Below, piece by piece: positions 7,784-16,135 of a stretch of DNA of 63,592 bases. Position numbers and translations under genes: made by a program. Origin of the DNA: CAZTCJ01 sp964612085 (lineage in GTDB: Bacteria > Pseudomonadota > Alphaproteobacteria > JAJFIK01); assembly GCA_964612085.1 (NCBI GenBank), contig CAZTCJ010000012.1, positions 1-63,592 of the forward strand. Reading direction: 5' to 3'. Below the pieces are notes generated by a model that worked only from the letters and a program-made list of their open reading frames with translations, searched no databases and had not been told where the DNA came from. The stretch's first letter is position 1. Each line of letters starts with the position of its first letter.

Positions 7784-8722
7784 CTACAAAACCCGTCCGA
7801 TCACAGCGAGCGCGGTCATCCGGGCCGTGATCATGGCCACCGCACCGCTTAAGAGAGGGACCAGGATCAGCGCCACATAGGCCGTCCAGTCGAGCGTCAG
7901 GCCGGGGATGAAGAACTCCGCATCGGCGCCCGCGATGCTGCCCATGGCCCACAGCGTCACCCCCGCCGCGACCGCGCCGATCAGCCCGGCCCAGACGCCG
8001 AGCCGCAGAAAATGCCCCTGGAATTCAGACGCGATGAACTTGTCCTCCGCGCCGATCAGATGCAGCACCTCGACGATCTGATGGTTGGCCGCCATGGCCG
8101 CCCGCGTGGCGAAGGCCACAATCGCCACTGCCGCCAGCACGATGAGCAAGAGCGCCGCCACCGACAGCCCTTGCAGGGACGAGGAGAAGGAGAGCAGCCG
8201 CGCCTTCCAGCGCGAGTGGTCGTTCAAGGACGCGCCCGGAATTTCCGCCGACAGACGGCCCGCCAGCGCCGTCAGATTGGGAAAAGCGCTGCGGTCGATC
8301 CGCGCATCAATGATCTGCGGGATACGGATATCCGCGGGCAGATTGCCCCGGCCCAGATAGGGCTCGACCAGGGCTTCCGCGTCCGCCGTGCTCAAGGGCA
8401 CGATGTCGTAAAGACCGGGCGTTTCGTTGAGGATTTCCAGCGCCCGGGCCATTTGCTGGCTCGGGTCGGCGGCGTCCGACGGCTTGATCTGAATGGTGAT
8501 GGCGCCGGACAGATCCTTGGCGTATTCGCTGGTCATCTGGCGCACGGTCAGCGTCAGGCCCAACGCCAGGCTCGCCAGATAGCACATGACCGCGATCACC
8601 GCGTAAAGCGGGCGGCCCGCCGTCGCCGTCGTCGGGATCACCGTCTTGGTCTGGCTGGCGATCGCCTTCACTTGCGCGAGCGTATTGGCCCGCAGATTGT
8701 CCACACCGTCCATGGCCATCAT
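7784..8722 (-). CDS. ftsX: FtsX-like permease, cell-division ABC transporter
   Basis: A 312-residue membrane protein with the FtsX plan: a cytoplasmic N-terminus, TM1 (about residues 40-60), a large periplasmic domain (about 60-180), then three C-terminal membrane segments. With FtsE it links divisome assembly to activation of cell-wall hydrolases in the periplasm. The ATG overlaps the ftsE stop in ATGA form. Downstream on the same strand are ydcF-like and plsC genes, interrupted by parDE on the other strand. Confidence 0.9.
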   Translation of the reverse strand: MMAMDGVDNLRANTLAQVKAIASQTKTVIPTTATAGRPLYAVIAVMCYLASLALGLTLTVRQMTSEYAKDLSGAITIQIKPSDAADPSQQMARALEILNETPGLYDIVPLSTADAEALVEPYLGRGNLPADIRIPQIIDARIDRSAFPNLTALAGRLSAEIPGASLNDHSRWKARLLSFSSSLQGLSVAALLLIVLAAVAIVAFATRAAMAANHQIVEVLHLIGAEDKFIASEFQGHFLRLGVWAGLIGAVAAGVTLWAMGSIAGADAEFFIPGLTLDWTAYVALILVPLLSGAVAMITARMTALAVIGRVL

Positions 8723-9447
8723 CGCCTGTCTCCCGCGCCGGCTTTTTTGCCGCTGTCTTTGTCCTTGGGCGCGGCCCGGTGGGTGGCCTTGCGCACCTGC
8801 TGGAGCCGTCCGCTTTCGATATGAAGATTAGGCCCGCCCACCTCGTCCACCACGGTGGTGTCGTGGGTGGCGATGAGCACGGTGGCGCCCAGCTTGTTCA
8901 GTTCCAGGAACAGATGGATCAGCCTGCGGCCCATTTCCGGGTCCACATTGCCCGTGGGCTCGTCCGCCAGGATCAGATCGGGCTTGGCCACCACCGCCCG
9001 GGCGATGGCGACGCGTTGTTTCTCACCGCCTGAGAGCGTCGGCGGGCGCGCGTCGATCCGGTCGCCGAGGCCCACCCAGCTCAACAGTTCGCGCACGTCG
9101 TCCTCGTAGCGCTGGGGCGGCACGCCCGCGATCTTGAGCGGCAAGGCCACGTTCTCGAAGGCGGTCATGTGATCCATCAGGCGGAATTCCTGAAAGATCA
9201 CGCCGATGCGGCGGCGGTAAATGGGCAGCTTGGCGCGCGGCACATTGGCCAGATCGTGGCCGAACATGGAGATGAGCCCGCGCGAGGGCCGGTGGGCCAG
9301 ATACATCAGCTTCAGGAGCGAGGTCTTGCCCGCGCCCGACGGGCCGGTGAGGATATGGAAGGTGCCCGGCTCCAGCTCGAAGGTGATATCCCGGAGCACT
9401 TCTGGCCCCAGGCCGTACCGCATCCCCACATTCTCAAATCGCACCAC
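8719..9447 (-). CDS. ftsE: FtsE, ATPase of the FtsEX cell-division complex
   Basis: A 242-residue ABC ATPase with Walker A GPSGAGKTSLLK, signature LSGGEKQRVAIARAVV, Walker B LILADEPTGNVD and the switch histidine in LIATHDTTVV. The Q-loop segment GVIFQEFRLMDHMTAFENVA is FtsE-like in character. Two adjacent GTG codons (9447, 9444) can start it. The ribosome site is weak, and no ATG is in frame nearby. The C-terminal tail is basic and extends past the family core. It is co-translated with ftsX. Confidence 0.92.
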   Translation of the reverse strand: MVRFENVGMRYGLGPEVLRDITFELEPGTFHILTGPSGAGKTSLLKLMYLAHRPSRGLISMFGHDLANVPRAKLPIYRRRIGVIFQEFRLMDHMTAFENVALPLKIAGVPPQRYEDDVRELLSWVGLGDRIDARPPTLSGGEKQRVAIARAVVAKPDLILADEPTGNVDPEMGRRLIHLFLELNKLGATVLIATHDTTVVDEVGGPNLHIESGRLQQVRKATHRAAPKDKDSGKKAGAGDRR

Positions 9448-9826
9448 GGTTTTGATCCATTCCCATCGGGTGTGGCGAGCTTTGGCCGCTCGCAGTGTCT
9501 TAAGACGGCGTCCGCCCTCAAGCGGCCACCACGCGCGCCCATAAGAGAAAGAGATTCACCTCGCCCTGTCGAGCGTTGAGACGTAGTGTCCGGCCCAAGG
9601 GGCCTTTCGGCTCGTCTGAAAGGCACGGGCAAGAAAGGCACGGGAAGGATCAGCCTGTTAAGGTGGCCATCAGCGGATCCGCGTTCCGGGCTCTACTCAT
9701 CGCTTTTATGTGGCAAGAGTTGGGATCGGGCGCTAACTGGGATGTGGCGGTGCGTGGCCGAAAACGGATAAATTACCGGTCAGCTTGCAATGGTTTGGCC
9801 GCCGCAAGGCGTGTTTGGGCGAAGCG
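9448..9826. other. divergent intergenic region between ftsE and the zinc-ribbon gene
   Basis: This 379-bp gap should hold the divergent promoters for ftsEX and for the zinc-ribbon/hpt pair. I see no gene in it. An 11-bp unit, AAAGGCACGGG, occurs twice 15 bp apart (9619-9629 and 9634-9644). No convincing terminator, riboswitch or palindromic operator was found. Confidence 0.5.
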
Positions 9827-10564
9827 ATGATACTGACATGTCCCTCATGTTCGACGAGGTATCTGACGGACGCCGCGAGTTTCCGCGGCCAGGGCCGGAC
9901 CGTCCGCTGCGCCAAATGCGGCGCGTCCTGGTTTCAGGAGCCGCCGCACAGCCCGTCGTCCCAGGCGCTGATGGCGCCGCAGACGCCTGAACCGCCCGCG
10001 CCTTACAACGTACCCGGCATGGTGGCGCCGCCACGGCCCATGCGGCCCGAAGATGTGCTGGTGCCGAAAAAGCGTCATCGGGGCGTGCCGGTTGTCGTGT
10101 TTTTGATCCTGGCGTTCTTCGCGGCGCTCGCGGCCGTTTATCAGTACCGCGCGGCGATCGTACAGATCTGGCCCGGCGCGCGGGTGGCTTATGAGACCGC
10201 CGGGATCGCCGTCGATGGCCAGCCCACGCTGGAGTTCCGCAATGTGGGCTTCCGCTGGGTCGATCCCAAACGGACCAAGCTCGAGGTCTGGGGCGAGGTG
10301 GTCAATGTGGGCGGACAGGCCCAGTCGATCCCGCCCATCCGCTTTTCCATGCGGGGCGAGCCGGATCTGGCCGAGGGGGCGCCGGAGACGTCGGCCCGCG
10401 ACGGGGCCGAGGAAAGCCGGGTCGAGCTTTATTCGCGCATCATTCCGTCCCAGCAGCGGCGCCTGGCGCCCGGCGCGTCCAACACATTCTCGTTTTCCAT
10501 CGACAATCCGCCCCCCGGGGCCATCGATATCACGGTGGATTTCGTGCGCGAGGCGCGGCGATGA
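9827..10564 (+). CDS. MJ0042-type zinc-ribbon membrane protein (DUF3426-like)
   Basis: A 245-residue protein. The N-terminal zinc ribbon is made by C5-P-S-C8 and C28-A-K-C31. A proline-rich linker and one membrane segment follow (about residues 82-103, VPVVVFLILAFFAALAAVY), and then a C-terminal extracytoplasmic beta domain of the DUF3426 type. The function is unknown. Such genes often stand beside ftsEX and hpt in alphaproteobacteria. The ATG at 9827 puts the CPSC motif at the very N-terminus, as expected. The stop overlaps the hpt start (ATGA), so the two are probably co-translated. Confidence 0.82.
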   Translation: MILTCPSCSTRYLTDAASFRGQGRTVRCAKCGASWFQEPPHSPSSQALMAPQTPEPPAPYNVPGMVAPPRPMRPEDVLVPKKRHRGVPVVVFLILAFFAALAAVYQYRAAIVQIWPGARVAYETAGIAVDGQPTLEFRNVGFRWVDPKRTKLEVWGEVVNVGGQAQSIPPIRFSMRGEPDLAEGAPETSARDGAEESRVELYSRIIPSQQRRLAPGASNTFSFSIDNPPPGAIDITVDFVREARR

Positions 10565-11145
10565 CGGCCCAACCGCAAGCAGACGCCTCCGCCGCGCCGT
10601 CCGTGCTGTTCTCGGCCGATGACATCGCCCGGCGCATCGAAACCCTGGCCGACGATATCGCGGGCCATGCCGATATCCGGGCGGCCCATGAGAATGGCCC
10701 GGGGCTGCTTGCGGTGTGCGCGCTCAATGGCGGCTTCGTGTTCGCCGCCGATCTGCTGCGCGCCTTGAGCCGGCGCAGCCTCGACGCGGAAGTGGCCTTC
10801 GTTCAACCCTCAAGCTACGGCCTGGGGACGACATCCTCGGGAACCGTCGATCTGGTGCGTGCCCTTAATACGGATATCGGCGGGCGGACGATCCTTTATA
10901 TCGACGATATCCTGGATTCAGGGCGTACGCTGAGCTTCATGCTGGATCATTTTCGGGCGCTCGGCGCGAGAACCGTCTATTCCGCGGTGCTTCTCGACAA
11001 GCCCTCCCGCCGCGCCGTGCCGGTCGAGCCGGATTTTGCCGGGTTCCAATGTCCCGACGTCTTTGTCGTCGGCTACGGCATGGATGCGGCCCAGCGCTAT
11101 CGCGGTCTGCCCTTTGTCGGCACCCTGGGCGGGCAGAACGCTTAA
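10561..11145 (+). CDS. hpt: hypoxanthine (guanine) phosphoribosyltransferase
   Basis: A 194-residue purine salvage enzyme that makes IMP or GMP from PRPP and the free base. The PRPP-binding loop is TILYIDDILDSGRTL, with the conserved acidic pair. The N-terminal part has the CALNGGFVFAADLLRAL loop, and the C-terminal FVVGYGMDAAQRYRGLPFVG segment is typical of HGPRT. The ATG overlaps the preceding gene by 4 nt. It is convergent with the XRE regulator gene. Confidence 0.93.
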   Translation: MTAQPQADASAAPSVLFSADDIARRIETLADDIAGHADIRAAHENGPGLLAVCALNGGFVFAADLLRALSRRSLDAEVAFVQPSSYGLGTTSSGTVDLVRALNTDIGGRTILYIDDILDSGRTLSFMLDHFRALGARTVYSAVLLDKPSRRAVPVEPDFAGFQCPDVFVVGYGMDAAQRYRGLPFVGTLGGQNA

Positions 11146-11163
11146 CGCTCTTATCCGGCGTCT

Positions 11164-11502
11164 TTATTTCTTCGCGGTGCTTTTCTTCTTGGCTTTGCGC
11201 TTTGGTTTGCCGGAGCGTTTCTCCGGCTTGGCCGCGCGGGGCGGGCCGCCATCCAGCATGACCCGCGATGCGGTGCCGGATGGGGAGGCAGTTGTCTCCA
11301 CCGGCCCGTCGTAATCGGAAACGCCGACCCAGATCGCGTAACAGGCCAGCCGCACGGCTTTCGGGATGACCACATCCTCGCCGTCGCGCTGTCCTTTCTC
11401 ATAGTACTGAACAATGCGCCGCTTCAGCCCAAGAGCATCGGCCGCCTGCTTCTGGGACAGTTTGAGCTGTTTGCGCCAGCGCTTGAAATCCTCAGGTCTC
11501 AC
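11164..11502 (-). CDS. XRE-family DNA-binding protein with lysine-rich tail
   Basis: A 112-residue protein with an N-terminal Cro/CI-type helix-turn-helix (about residues 4-60: WRKQLKLSQKQAADALGLKR then IVQYYEKGQR). It ends in a basic tail of the PKRKAKKKSTAKK kind, like the histone-H1-like tails of some bacterial nucleoid proteins. The GTG at 11502 follows GAGGAA by 6 nt. It lies in a single-gene unit convergent with hpt. The long inverted repeat upstream (11628-11693) could be its operator. Target genes are unknown. Confidence 0.82.
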   Translation of the reverse strand: MRPEDFKRWRKQLKLSQKQAADALGLKRRIVQYYEKGQRDGEDVVIPKAVRLACYAIWVGVSDYDGPVETTASPSGTASRVMLDGGPPRAAKPEKRSGKPKRKAKKKSTAKK

Positions 11503-11627
11503 CTGCCGTTCCTCACCCCTCAGCTCTGCCGCCGGCCGTTAAAAGCCGTCATTGGGCTTACAAAGGCCGGATGGGAACTGATCCGCAGCTGGAACTCATT
11601 AACAAGATCAACGCCATTTGACTCTAA

Positions 11628-11693
11628 CCCGTTAACGCGGGCCCGGGCAAATCAAGCGCTTAGGCAGCACGCGCGCACGGGCCGGTTAACGGG
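11628..11693. promoter_or_regulatory. inverted repeat CCCGTTAAC / GTTAACGGG
   Basis: A perfect 9-bp inverted repeat, with arms at 11628-11636 and 11685-11693 and a 48-bp spacer, lies between the divergent XRE gene and the helical hypothetical protein. Each arm contains GTTAAC, itself a palindrome. It could be a two-site operator. Apart from this, the intergenic region 11503-11776 shows nothing else that I can identify. Confidence 0.4.
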
Positions 11694-11776
11694 ATTGCCT
11701 TGGTTTCGGCACTTTGCCATCCGAGCTTAAACAATGGGTTTCTTTACCCTGTATGCGTAGTATCGGGAGTCGGGCA

Positions 11777-13213
11777 GTGACAGAGTGGGCCAGTGCAATC
11801 GGCATGAGCGATCTCAAATCGCATCAACTGCGTTCTTTTCTCGAGAGCCTGCCAGGCCAGTCGGCGACGGCCCTGGCGCAGGTTCTGGAGCGCGAACGCC
11901 TGACGGGCGAAGGCGTGCTGCCCCATGACATGCTGCTTGAGTGGCTGCGTCCGACCTTGCGGCGGGTCCGGAACATCCCCCGGGTGATGACGCCCTTGCG
12001 GCTGTTTTGCCAGCCCTTCGAAGATCTCCTGATTTCCAGCCCCAGACTGGAAAAACAGCAGGGCCGCATTGCCCGTGCGTCGATCATGCCGGTTTGGGAC
12101 TGGCTGAACACAGAGTTGTTGCCGGACGTCCTGCCCGATCTGTGCGCCCGGATCGCGCAGGTGATCTTGAGCGAAGACGAGCGGGCCCTGCGCGATGTCA
12201 GCCTTGAGCTTTACGGTCAGGGTGCCGCGGCCATGAACGCCGCATTCGCCGGTCTCGATCCTGAAAGCCGCGCATATCGCCAACTGGTGGCCCGTTTGGG
12301 CGGCAAAGACGTGCTGGCCGATGCGCAGGAAATGGCCACCGTCCTGGAGATGGCTTCGGATATTCTCGACCTCCAGCGCGTGCTGCCCCGTCCCATCGAT
12401 ACGCTGACGGACGATATGATCGAGCAGATCAGCACGATCTACGAAATCATCGCCAAACATATGCGCGATCACGCCACTTATGTGGTGTTCGTCGTGCTCG
12501 GCCGTCTGATCCGGCCTTGGGAAATCATGCAGGTGGTCGGAAAGATCACGAAGGAGTCGACGGATCTGTTGGCCTCCCAGACGGATCTCCATCAGGTCGG
12601 CGCGCTGTTGATTTCGGACCTGGAGACCACGGCCGCCGCGTTCCACGATCTGGACAAGCGCACGGCCCAGCCGCAGACGATCACCGATCTGATCGCTTTT
12701 TTCGTTCAGTTGTCGAACGGCATGACCTCGACCATCGGCATCCGCCGGGCAGGCGAATGGGGCCAGCGGCTGATGGCGGCCCGGCGTAAGATGGCCGATG
12801 CCGCGGAACAGGCTCTCGATCAGGCGAAAGCGGACATTCTGGCGGCGGTGCCCATGCGCAAATTCGGCGGGTTCGGCAAGCGCGGGCCGGTCGTTCCGGA
12901 TCTCTCCGAGCCGCCGGACCCGGATGTGGCCGAGCGGGCGGTCGCTTTCGCGGCGTTCCTGAACGATGTGCGCCCTTATGCCTCCGGCGGGGCCTTCTCA
13001 GGGGCCTTGGCGGCCACCATCGACGATGTCACGGAGATCCTCAAACAATACTGTGAGCGGATCATCGACGAGCGCAAGGCCGCCGATCACGATACCAGCC
13101 CGCTTGTCGAGTCCTACATGGAAAATGCGTTGCGCCTGAGCGAGTGTTTGCTCGACCCGGCGGATACGGAAGTGATGACGCGCCGGGCGGCCTTAGCCCG
13201 CCGGGCCGGCTGA
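11777..13213 (+). CDS. conserved helical protein of unknown function
   Basis: A 478-residue, almost entirely helical soluble protein that I do not recognise as a characterised family. It has no signal peptide or membrane segment. Notable stretches are RVRNIPRVMTPLRLFCQPFE near the N-terminus, a repeated Leu/Ile heptad-like pattern through the middle, and a short basic Gly-rich linker MRKFGGFGKRGPVVPD about two thirds along. The GTG at 11777 is chosen because GGGAG lies 7 nt upstream. An ATG at 11753 and a TTG at 11714 lack a ribosome site. The 3' end overlaps that of the convergent GH9-like gene by 21 bp. Confidence 0.75.
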   Translation: MTEWASAIGMSDLKSHQLRSFLESLPGQSATALAQVLERERLTGEGVLPHDMLLEWLRPTLRRVRNIPRVMTPLRLFCQPFEDLLISSPRLEKQQGRIARASIMPVWDWLNTELLPDVLPDLCARIAQVILSEDERALRDVSLELYGQGAAAMNAAFAGLDPESRAYRQLVARLGGKDVLADAQEMATVLEMASDILDLQRVLPRPIDTLTDDMIEQISTIYEIIAKHMRDHATYVVFVVLGRLIRPWEIMQVVGKITKESTDLLASQTDLHQVGALLISDLETTAAAFHDLDKRTAQPQTITDLIAFFVQLSNGMTSTIGIRRAGEWGQRLMAARRKMADAAEQALDQAKADILAAVPMRKFGGFGKRGPVVPDLSEPPDPDVAERAVAFAAFLNDVRPYASGGAFSGALAATIDDVTEILKQYCERIIDERKAADHDTSPLVESYMENALRLSECLLDPADTEVMTRRAALARRAG

Positions 13214-14887
13214 GACGGGCTTGTCCCGGGCTGCCATCAAGCGCGCCAGGAGCGCCGCCATGGCCGCCGAGCCGCTGAGCGTGACGCTCAGCATGCTGTC
13301 CGATTGTACGGTATCAGGGTGTGCAAGCCATCCGTACGGGCCGGAAGGATCGAGCAGCCAGCCCCTGGGCGCGATGCCGCTTGCGGCGGCCATCGGATGG
13401 GACAGGGGACTGACGGCGCTCGTTCCGACACCCGATACGAACGACTGGCCATAAGCGTTCCGTCCCAGGAGATAATGGAGATGATCGGCCGCCGTTTCCC
13501 GGAACCGGCTGTCGCCCGTTGCGTCATGGGCGCCCATGAGCAGAAGGCCGGTCAAGGCGATCTGCGAATTCACCAGCGGATTGCCGGGCGCCGCCGCCAG
13601 TCCGAAGGGCGAGCGGGCGGCTTGGGCCAGAAGCTCTTCGCCCCGGCGCGCCAGCGCCTGGCCGATGGCGCCCCGATCCTCCGCGCTGCTGCCGGGGGCT
13701 TTGAAAAGGGCCGTCAGACCGAGGAAGGACGGCGTCTGCTGGCTGGGCGCCTGCACCGATGCAAGGCGCATGAGGGTTCTGCTTTCCTCGATAAAGGGCA
13801 CGTCGCCCGTCAGGATTGCCAGCTCGGCCGCTGCCCACAGGCGGTCGTCCCAGGCATGATCCGGACCGGCGCTCTGGCCGCCTGTCAAGGGTAGCGCCGT
13901 GGGCAGATCGGGCACCGTGTCGAGCGCCTGCCAGGCGCGCAAGGCGGCTTGCCTGTAAAGCACGGCCTTCTGTGTATTGACGGCCTGGTAGATGCGTGCG
14001 CCTTGGGCCAGGGCGGCGCAGCCCCGTGCCGTATCGGCCAGGGTGGCGGGCAGGAGGGTGCGCGGCGCCAGATCGTTATGGGGCATGACGGCACGCGGGG
14101 CGGCGTCGCTGCCGATCCCGGCGCGGATGGCCCCATCGGGCCGCTGCATGGCGGCAATCCAGTCAAGCCCGACAATCATTTCATCGAGCAGGTCGGGCCT
14201 CCCGTTGCCCGTTTCCGGGAAACGCATCTGTCCGTCCGTAAACGGATCGGGATGGTCTTCATAGACGCTGAGCAGCAGGCCGGTCACGAGGGCCGTGGCC
14301 GACAGACTTTTGGCGTAGGACGCGCCGTCATGCCAGCCGCCGCCGGCGGGCGCCCCTTGCCCGGCGCCGTCTTCCGTATGGCAGGGGCGGTGACGCAGGC
14401 CGCTTTCCGGATCGTTCAGCGCGACGCCGCAGCGCTGGAGATAAAGACCGCGCAGGATGAGATCGAGCGGTGCCTGCCACAGACCGTCGGAAATGATCAC
14501 CGGCGCCGACTGGCGGCCGTTCAGCTCGAAGACATAGGATCCGGGCGTAGTGACAGTCGAGAAATCGAGCCGGGCATAGGCCGTGCCCTGAACGGTTTTT
14601 TCCGATAAGCCTTGCGGTGCCAGGCGGGCGGCTATGGCGCCCGAGGCATCTTTCAGGTGCACCAGCGCGCCGTCTGCTCCCGCGGGTACGCTCAGCAAGG
14701 CCCATTTGCGCCCTTGCGGCAGATAGCCGACCCGGTCGGCCAGCACGGAAAAGGGGGCAGCCGTCTCGGCCGCGCGGACCGGTGCTGTCAGGACGGCGGT
14801 CAGGCCGAAACAGGCACCGCCATGCAGCAGGCCGCGCCGCGTCGGTGCCGGGATTTGCTTTTGACAGGGGTCTTTGCCATTGATCAT
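13193..14887 (-). CDS. Tat-exported glycoside hydrolase family 9-like protein, active site altered
   Basis: A 564-residue protein with a twin-arginine signal (TRRGLLHGGACFGLTAVL, cleavage near ARA-AE around residue 40). An Ig-like cellulase N-terminal domain follows (about 45-135), then an (alpha/alpha)6 GH9-like domain (about 140-555). In active GH9 enzymes the motif GGWYDAGD carries two Asp residues. Here it reads GGWHDGAS, keeping Asp187 but replacing the second Asp with Ser190. The C-terminal Asn-Glu acid position appears as Ser-Asp530, and the HHR substrate motif is not recognisable. It may be inactive or bind a different glycan. The ATG at 14887 is the only good in-frame start, without a clear ribosome site. 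Confidence 0.78.
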   Translation of the reverse strand: MINGKDPCQKQIPAPTRRGLLHGGACFGLTAVLTAPVRAAETAAPFSVLADRVGYLPQGRKWALLSVPAGADGALVHLKDASGAIAARLAPQGLSEKTVQGTAYARLDFSTVTTPGSYVFELNGRQSAPVIISDGLWQAPLDLILRGLYLQRCGVALNDPESGLRHRPCHTEDGAGQGAPAGGGWHDGASYAKSLSATALVTGLLLSVYEDHPDPFTDGQMRFPETGNGRPDLLDEMIVGLDWIAAMQRPDGAIRAGIGSDAAPRAVMPHNDLAPRTLLPATLADTARGCAALAQGARIYQAVNTQKAVLYRQAALRAWQALDTVPDLPTALPLTGGQSAGPDHAWDDRLWAAAELAILTGDVPFIEESRTLMRLASVQAPSQQTPSFLGLTALFKAPGSSAEDRGAIGQALARRGEELLAQAARSPFGLAAAPGNPLVNSQIALTGLLLMGAHDATGDSRFRETAADHLHYLLGRNAYGQSFVSGVGTSAVSPLSHPMAAASGIAPRGWLLDPSGPYGWLAHPDTVQSDSMLSVTLSGSAAMAALLARLMAARDKPVSAGPAG

Positions 14888-14977
14888 GGGGCCCAGGCTA
14901 CGGAAAGGGCATTGAAACCACGTGAATGTCCGTAACAGGAAAGATCCGGGGAACCGCCCCATGACGGGAGACAAGCC

Positions 14978-15646
14978 ATGACGGCAGACAAGACGGGGCA
15001 GGCCGGACGGCCGATCGCGCTTGAAGAGCGGGGTGTGAGCGCGGATGCGCGCCTGTTTTCTCCTTCGAGCGCGCGCAACCGGGAACCTATTCTGGAGGTC
15101 CTGCGCAGCGTGTTGCCGGACGGCGCCAAGGTGCTGGAGATCGCCAGCGGCACGGGCGAGCATGCGGTGCATTTCGCTTCCGCCTTGCCGGTGACCTGGC
15201 ACCCCAGCGATCCCGACGCGGCCTCGCGGGCCAGTATCGCGTCCTGGATTGCCCATGCCGGATTAGAGACGGTCGAGCCGCCTGTGGATCTGGATGCGCG
15301 GGCCGCCGACTGGTCCGTGGCCGAGCGCGCGCCGTTCGACGCGGTGGTGAGCATCAACATGATCCACATCGCGCCCTGGGCCGCCTGCGAAGGGCTGTTG
15401 CGGGGCGCCTCCGGACTGCTCCGGCCGGGCGGCGCGGTGTTCCTCTACGGCCCGTTCAGCCGGGGCGGCGTTCACACGGCGCCATCCAACGCCGCGTTCG
15501 ACGACAGCCTGAAAGCGCGCGATCCCGCATGGGGCGTGCGCGATCTTGACGCGGTGGAGGCGGCGGCCGGGGCGCGCGGCCTGTCTCTCGACCGGATCGT
15601 CGAGATGCCCGCCAATAATCTGTCGGTCGTGCTCTTGAAGGATTGA
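14978..15646 (+). CDS. DUF938 SAM-dependent methyltransferase
   Basis: A 222-residue protein of the DUF938 family, a class I SAM methyltransferase fold. Motif I is VLEIASGTGEHAVHF. The family start region reads RLFSPSSARNREPILEVL, and later landmarks are INMIHIAPWAACEGL and FLYGPFSRGG. The substrate is not known for this family. GGGAGA precedes the ATG by 7 nt. It is divergent from the GH9-like gene across 90 bp, and is followed by a long gap before ccmF. Confidence 0.87.
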   Translation: MTADKTGQAGRPIALEERGVSADARLFSPSSARNREPILEVLRSVLPDGAKVLEIASGTGEHAVHFASALPVTWHPSDPDAASRASIASWIAHAGLETVEPPVDLDARAADWSVAERAPFDAVVSINMIHIAPWAACEGLLRGASGLLRPGGAVFLYGPFSRGGVHTAPSNAAFDDSLKARDPAWGVRDLDAVEAAAGARGLSLDRIVEMPANNLSVVLLKD

Positions 15647-16135
15647 AGGGCGCGGTTAAGTCCGTCTGAACCTTCGCGGCTTACCTTTTCAGGCAGGATC
15701 TGAATAGCATGGGAGCGTTCGCCGCAGCCAGCTTTCACTCCATCGTGAAGCGCTGTTATTTTTTTCGAGCGCGGCGACACTATATAAGCTATACTGAAAG
15801 ATCACGCTGAAGGTGTTTTTGACAGAAAGTCAGCCAAAGCGTCGATTCGAAACAGCTTTTCGGACGCTACGCTCTTATCACGGCGGCGTCCAGTGGAATT
15901 GCGTCCCGCGTATGCGCGGCCACTGCGGGGCGTAAGGGGCGGGTCTGGCTCAACGGTTTCATCCCCCCTCTCGCCGAGGGTCAGCCCGCCCCAATTATGT
16001 GCCTCCGCGCCCGATCTCATTCCTGCGCTTTGAGATGGAAACCGCTTCGCGGCATCGTGACCGTGCCGCTTATGCTGGACCGGCACCGCCAATCCCATTA
16101 CCTACATAAAGAGGAACTCAAAGTGGGAGACGTCG
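15647..16135. other. 489-bp gap with stem-loops upstream of ccmF
   Basis: No convincing gene. A promoter-like TATACT lies in the AT-rich stretch near 15780-15800. Two GC-rich structures follow: a hairpin using CGTCCCGC and GCGGGGCG (about 15902-15932), and a large stem-loop with arms GGGGCGGG (15936-15943) and CCCGCCCC (15985-15992). No T-run follows the second stem. These could form a leader RNA for ccmF or act as transcription barriers. I compared them with the cobalamin riboswitch pattern and they do not match. Confidence 0.45.

Noticed and set aside
15900..15992. Cobalamin riboswitch upstream of ccmF
   Set aside because: GCCACTG is present, but the conserved B12-box sequence and the following kissing loop are not. 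The downstream gene is also unrelated to cobalamin.
15802..16098. 98-codon minus-strand frame between the DUF938 gene and ccmF
   Set aside because: Its composition resembles non-coding sequence, no ribosome site is seen and it crosses the stem-loops described in that gap.
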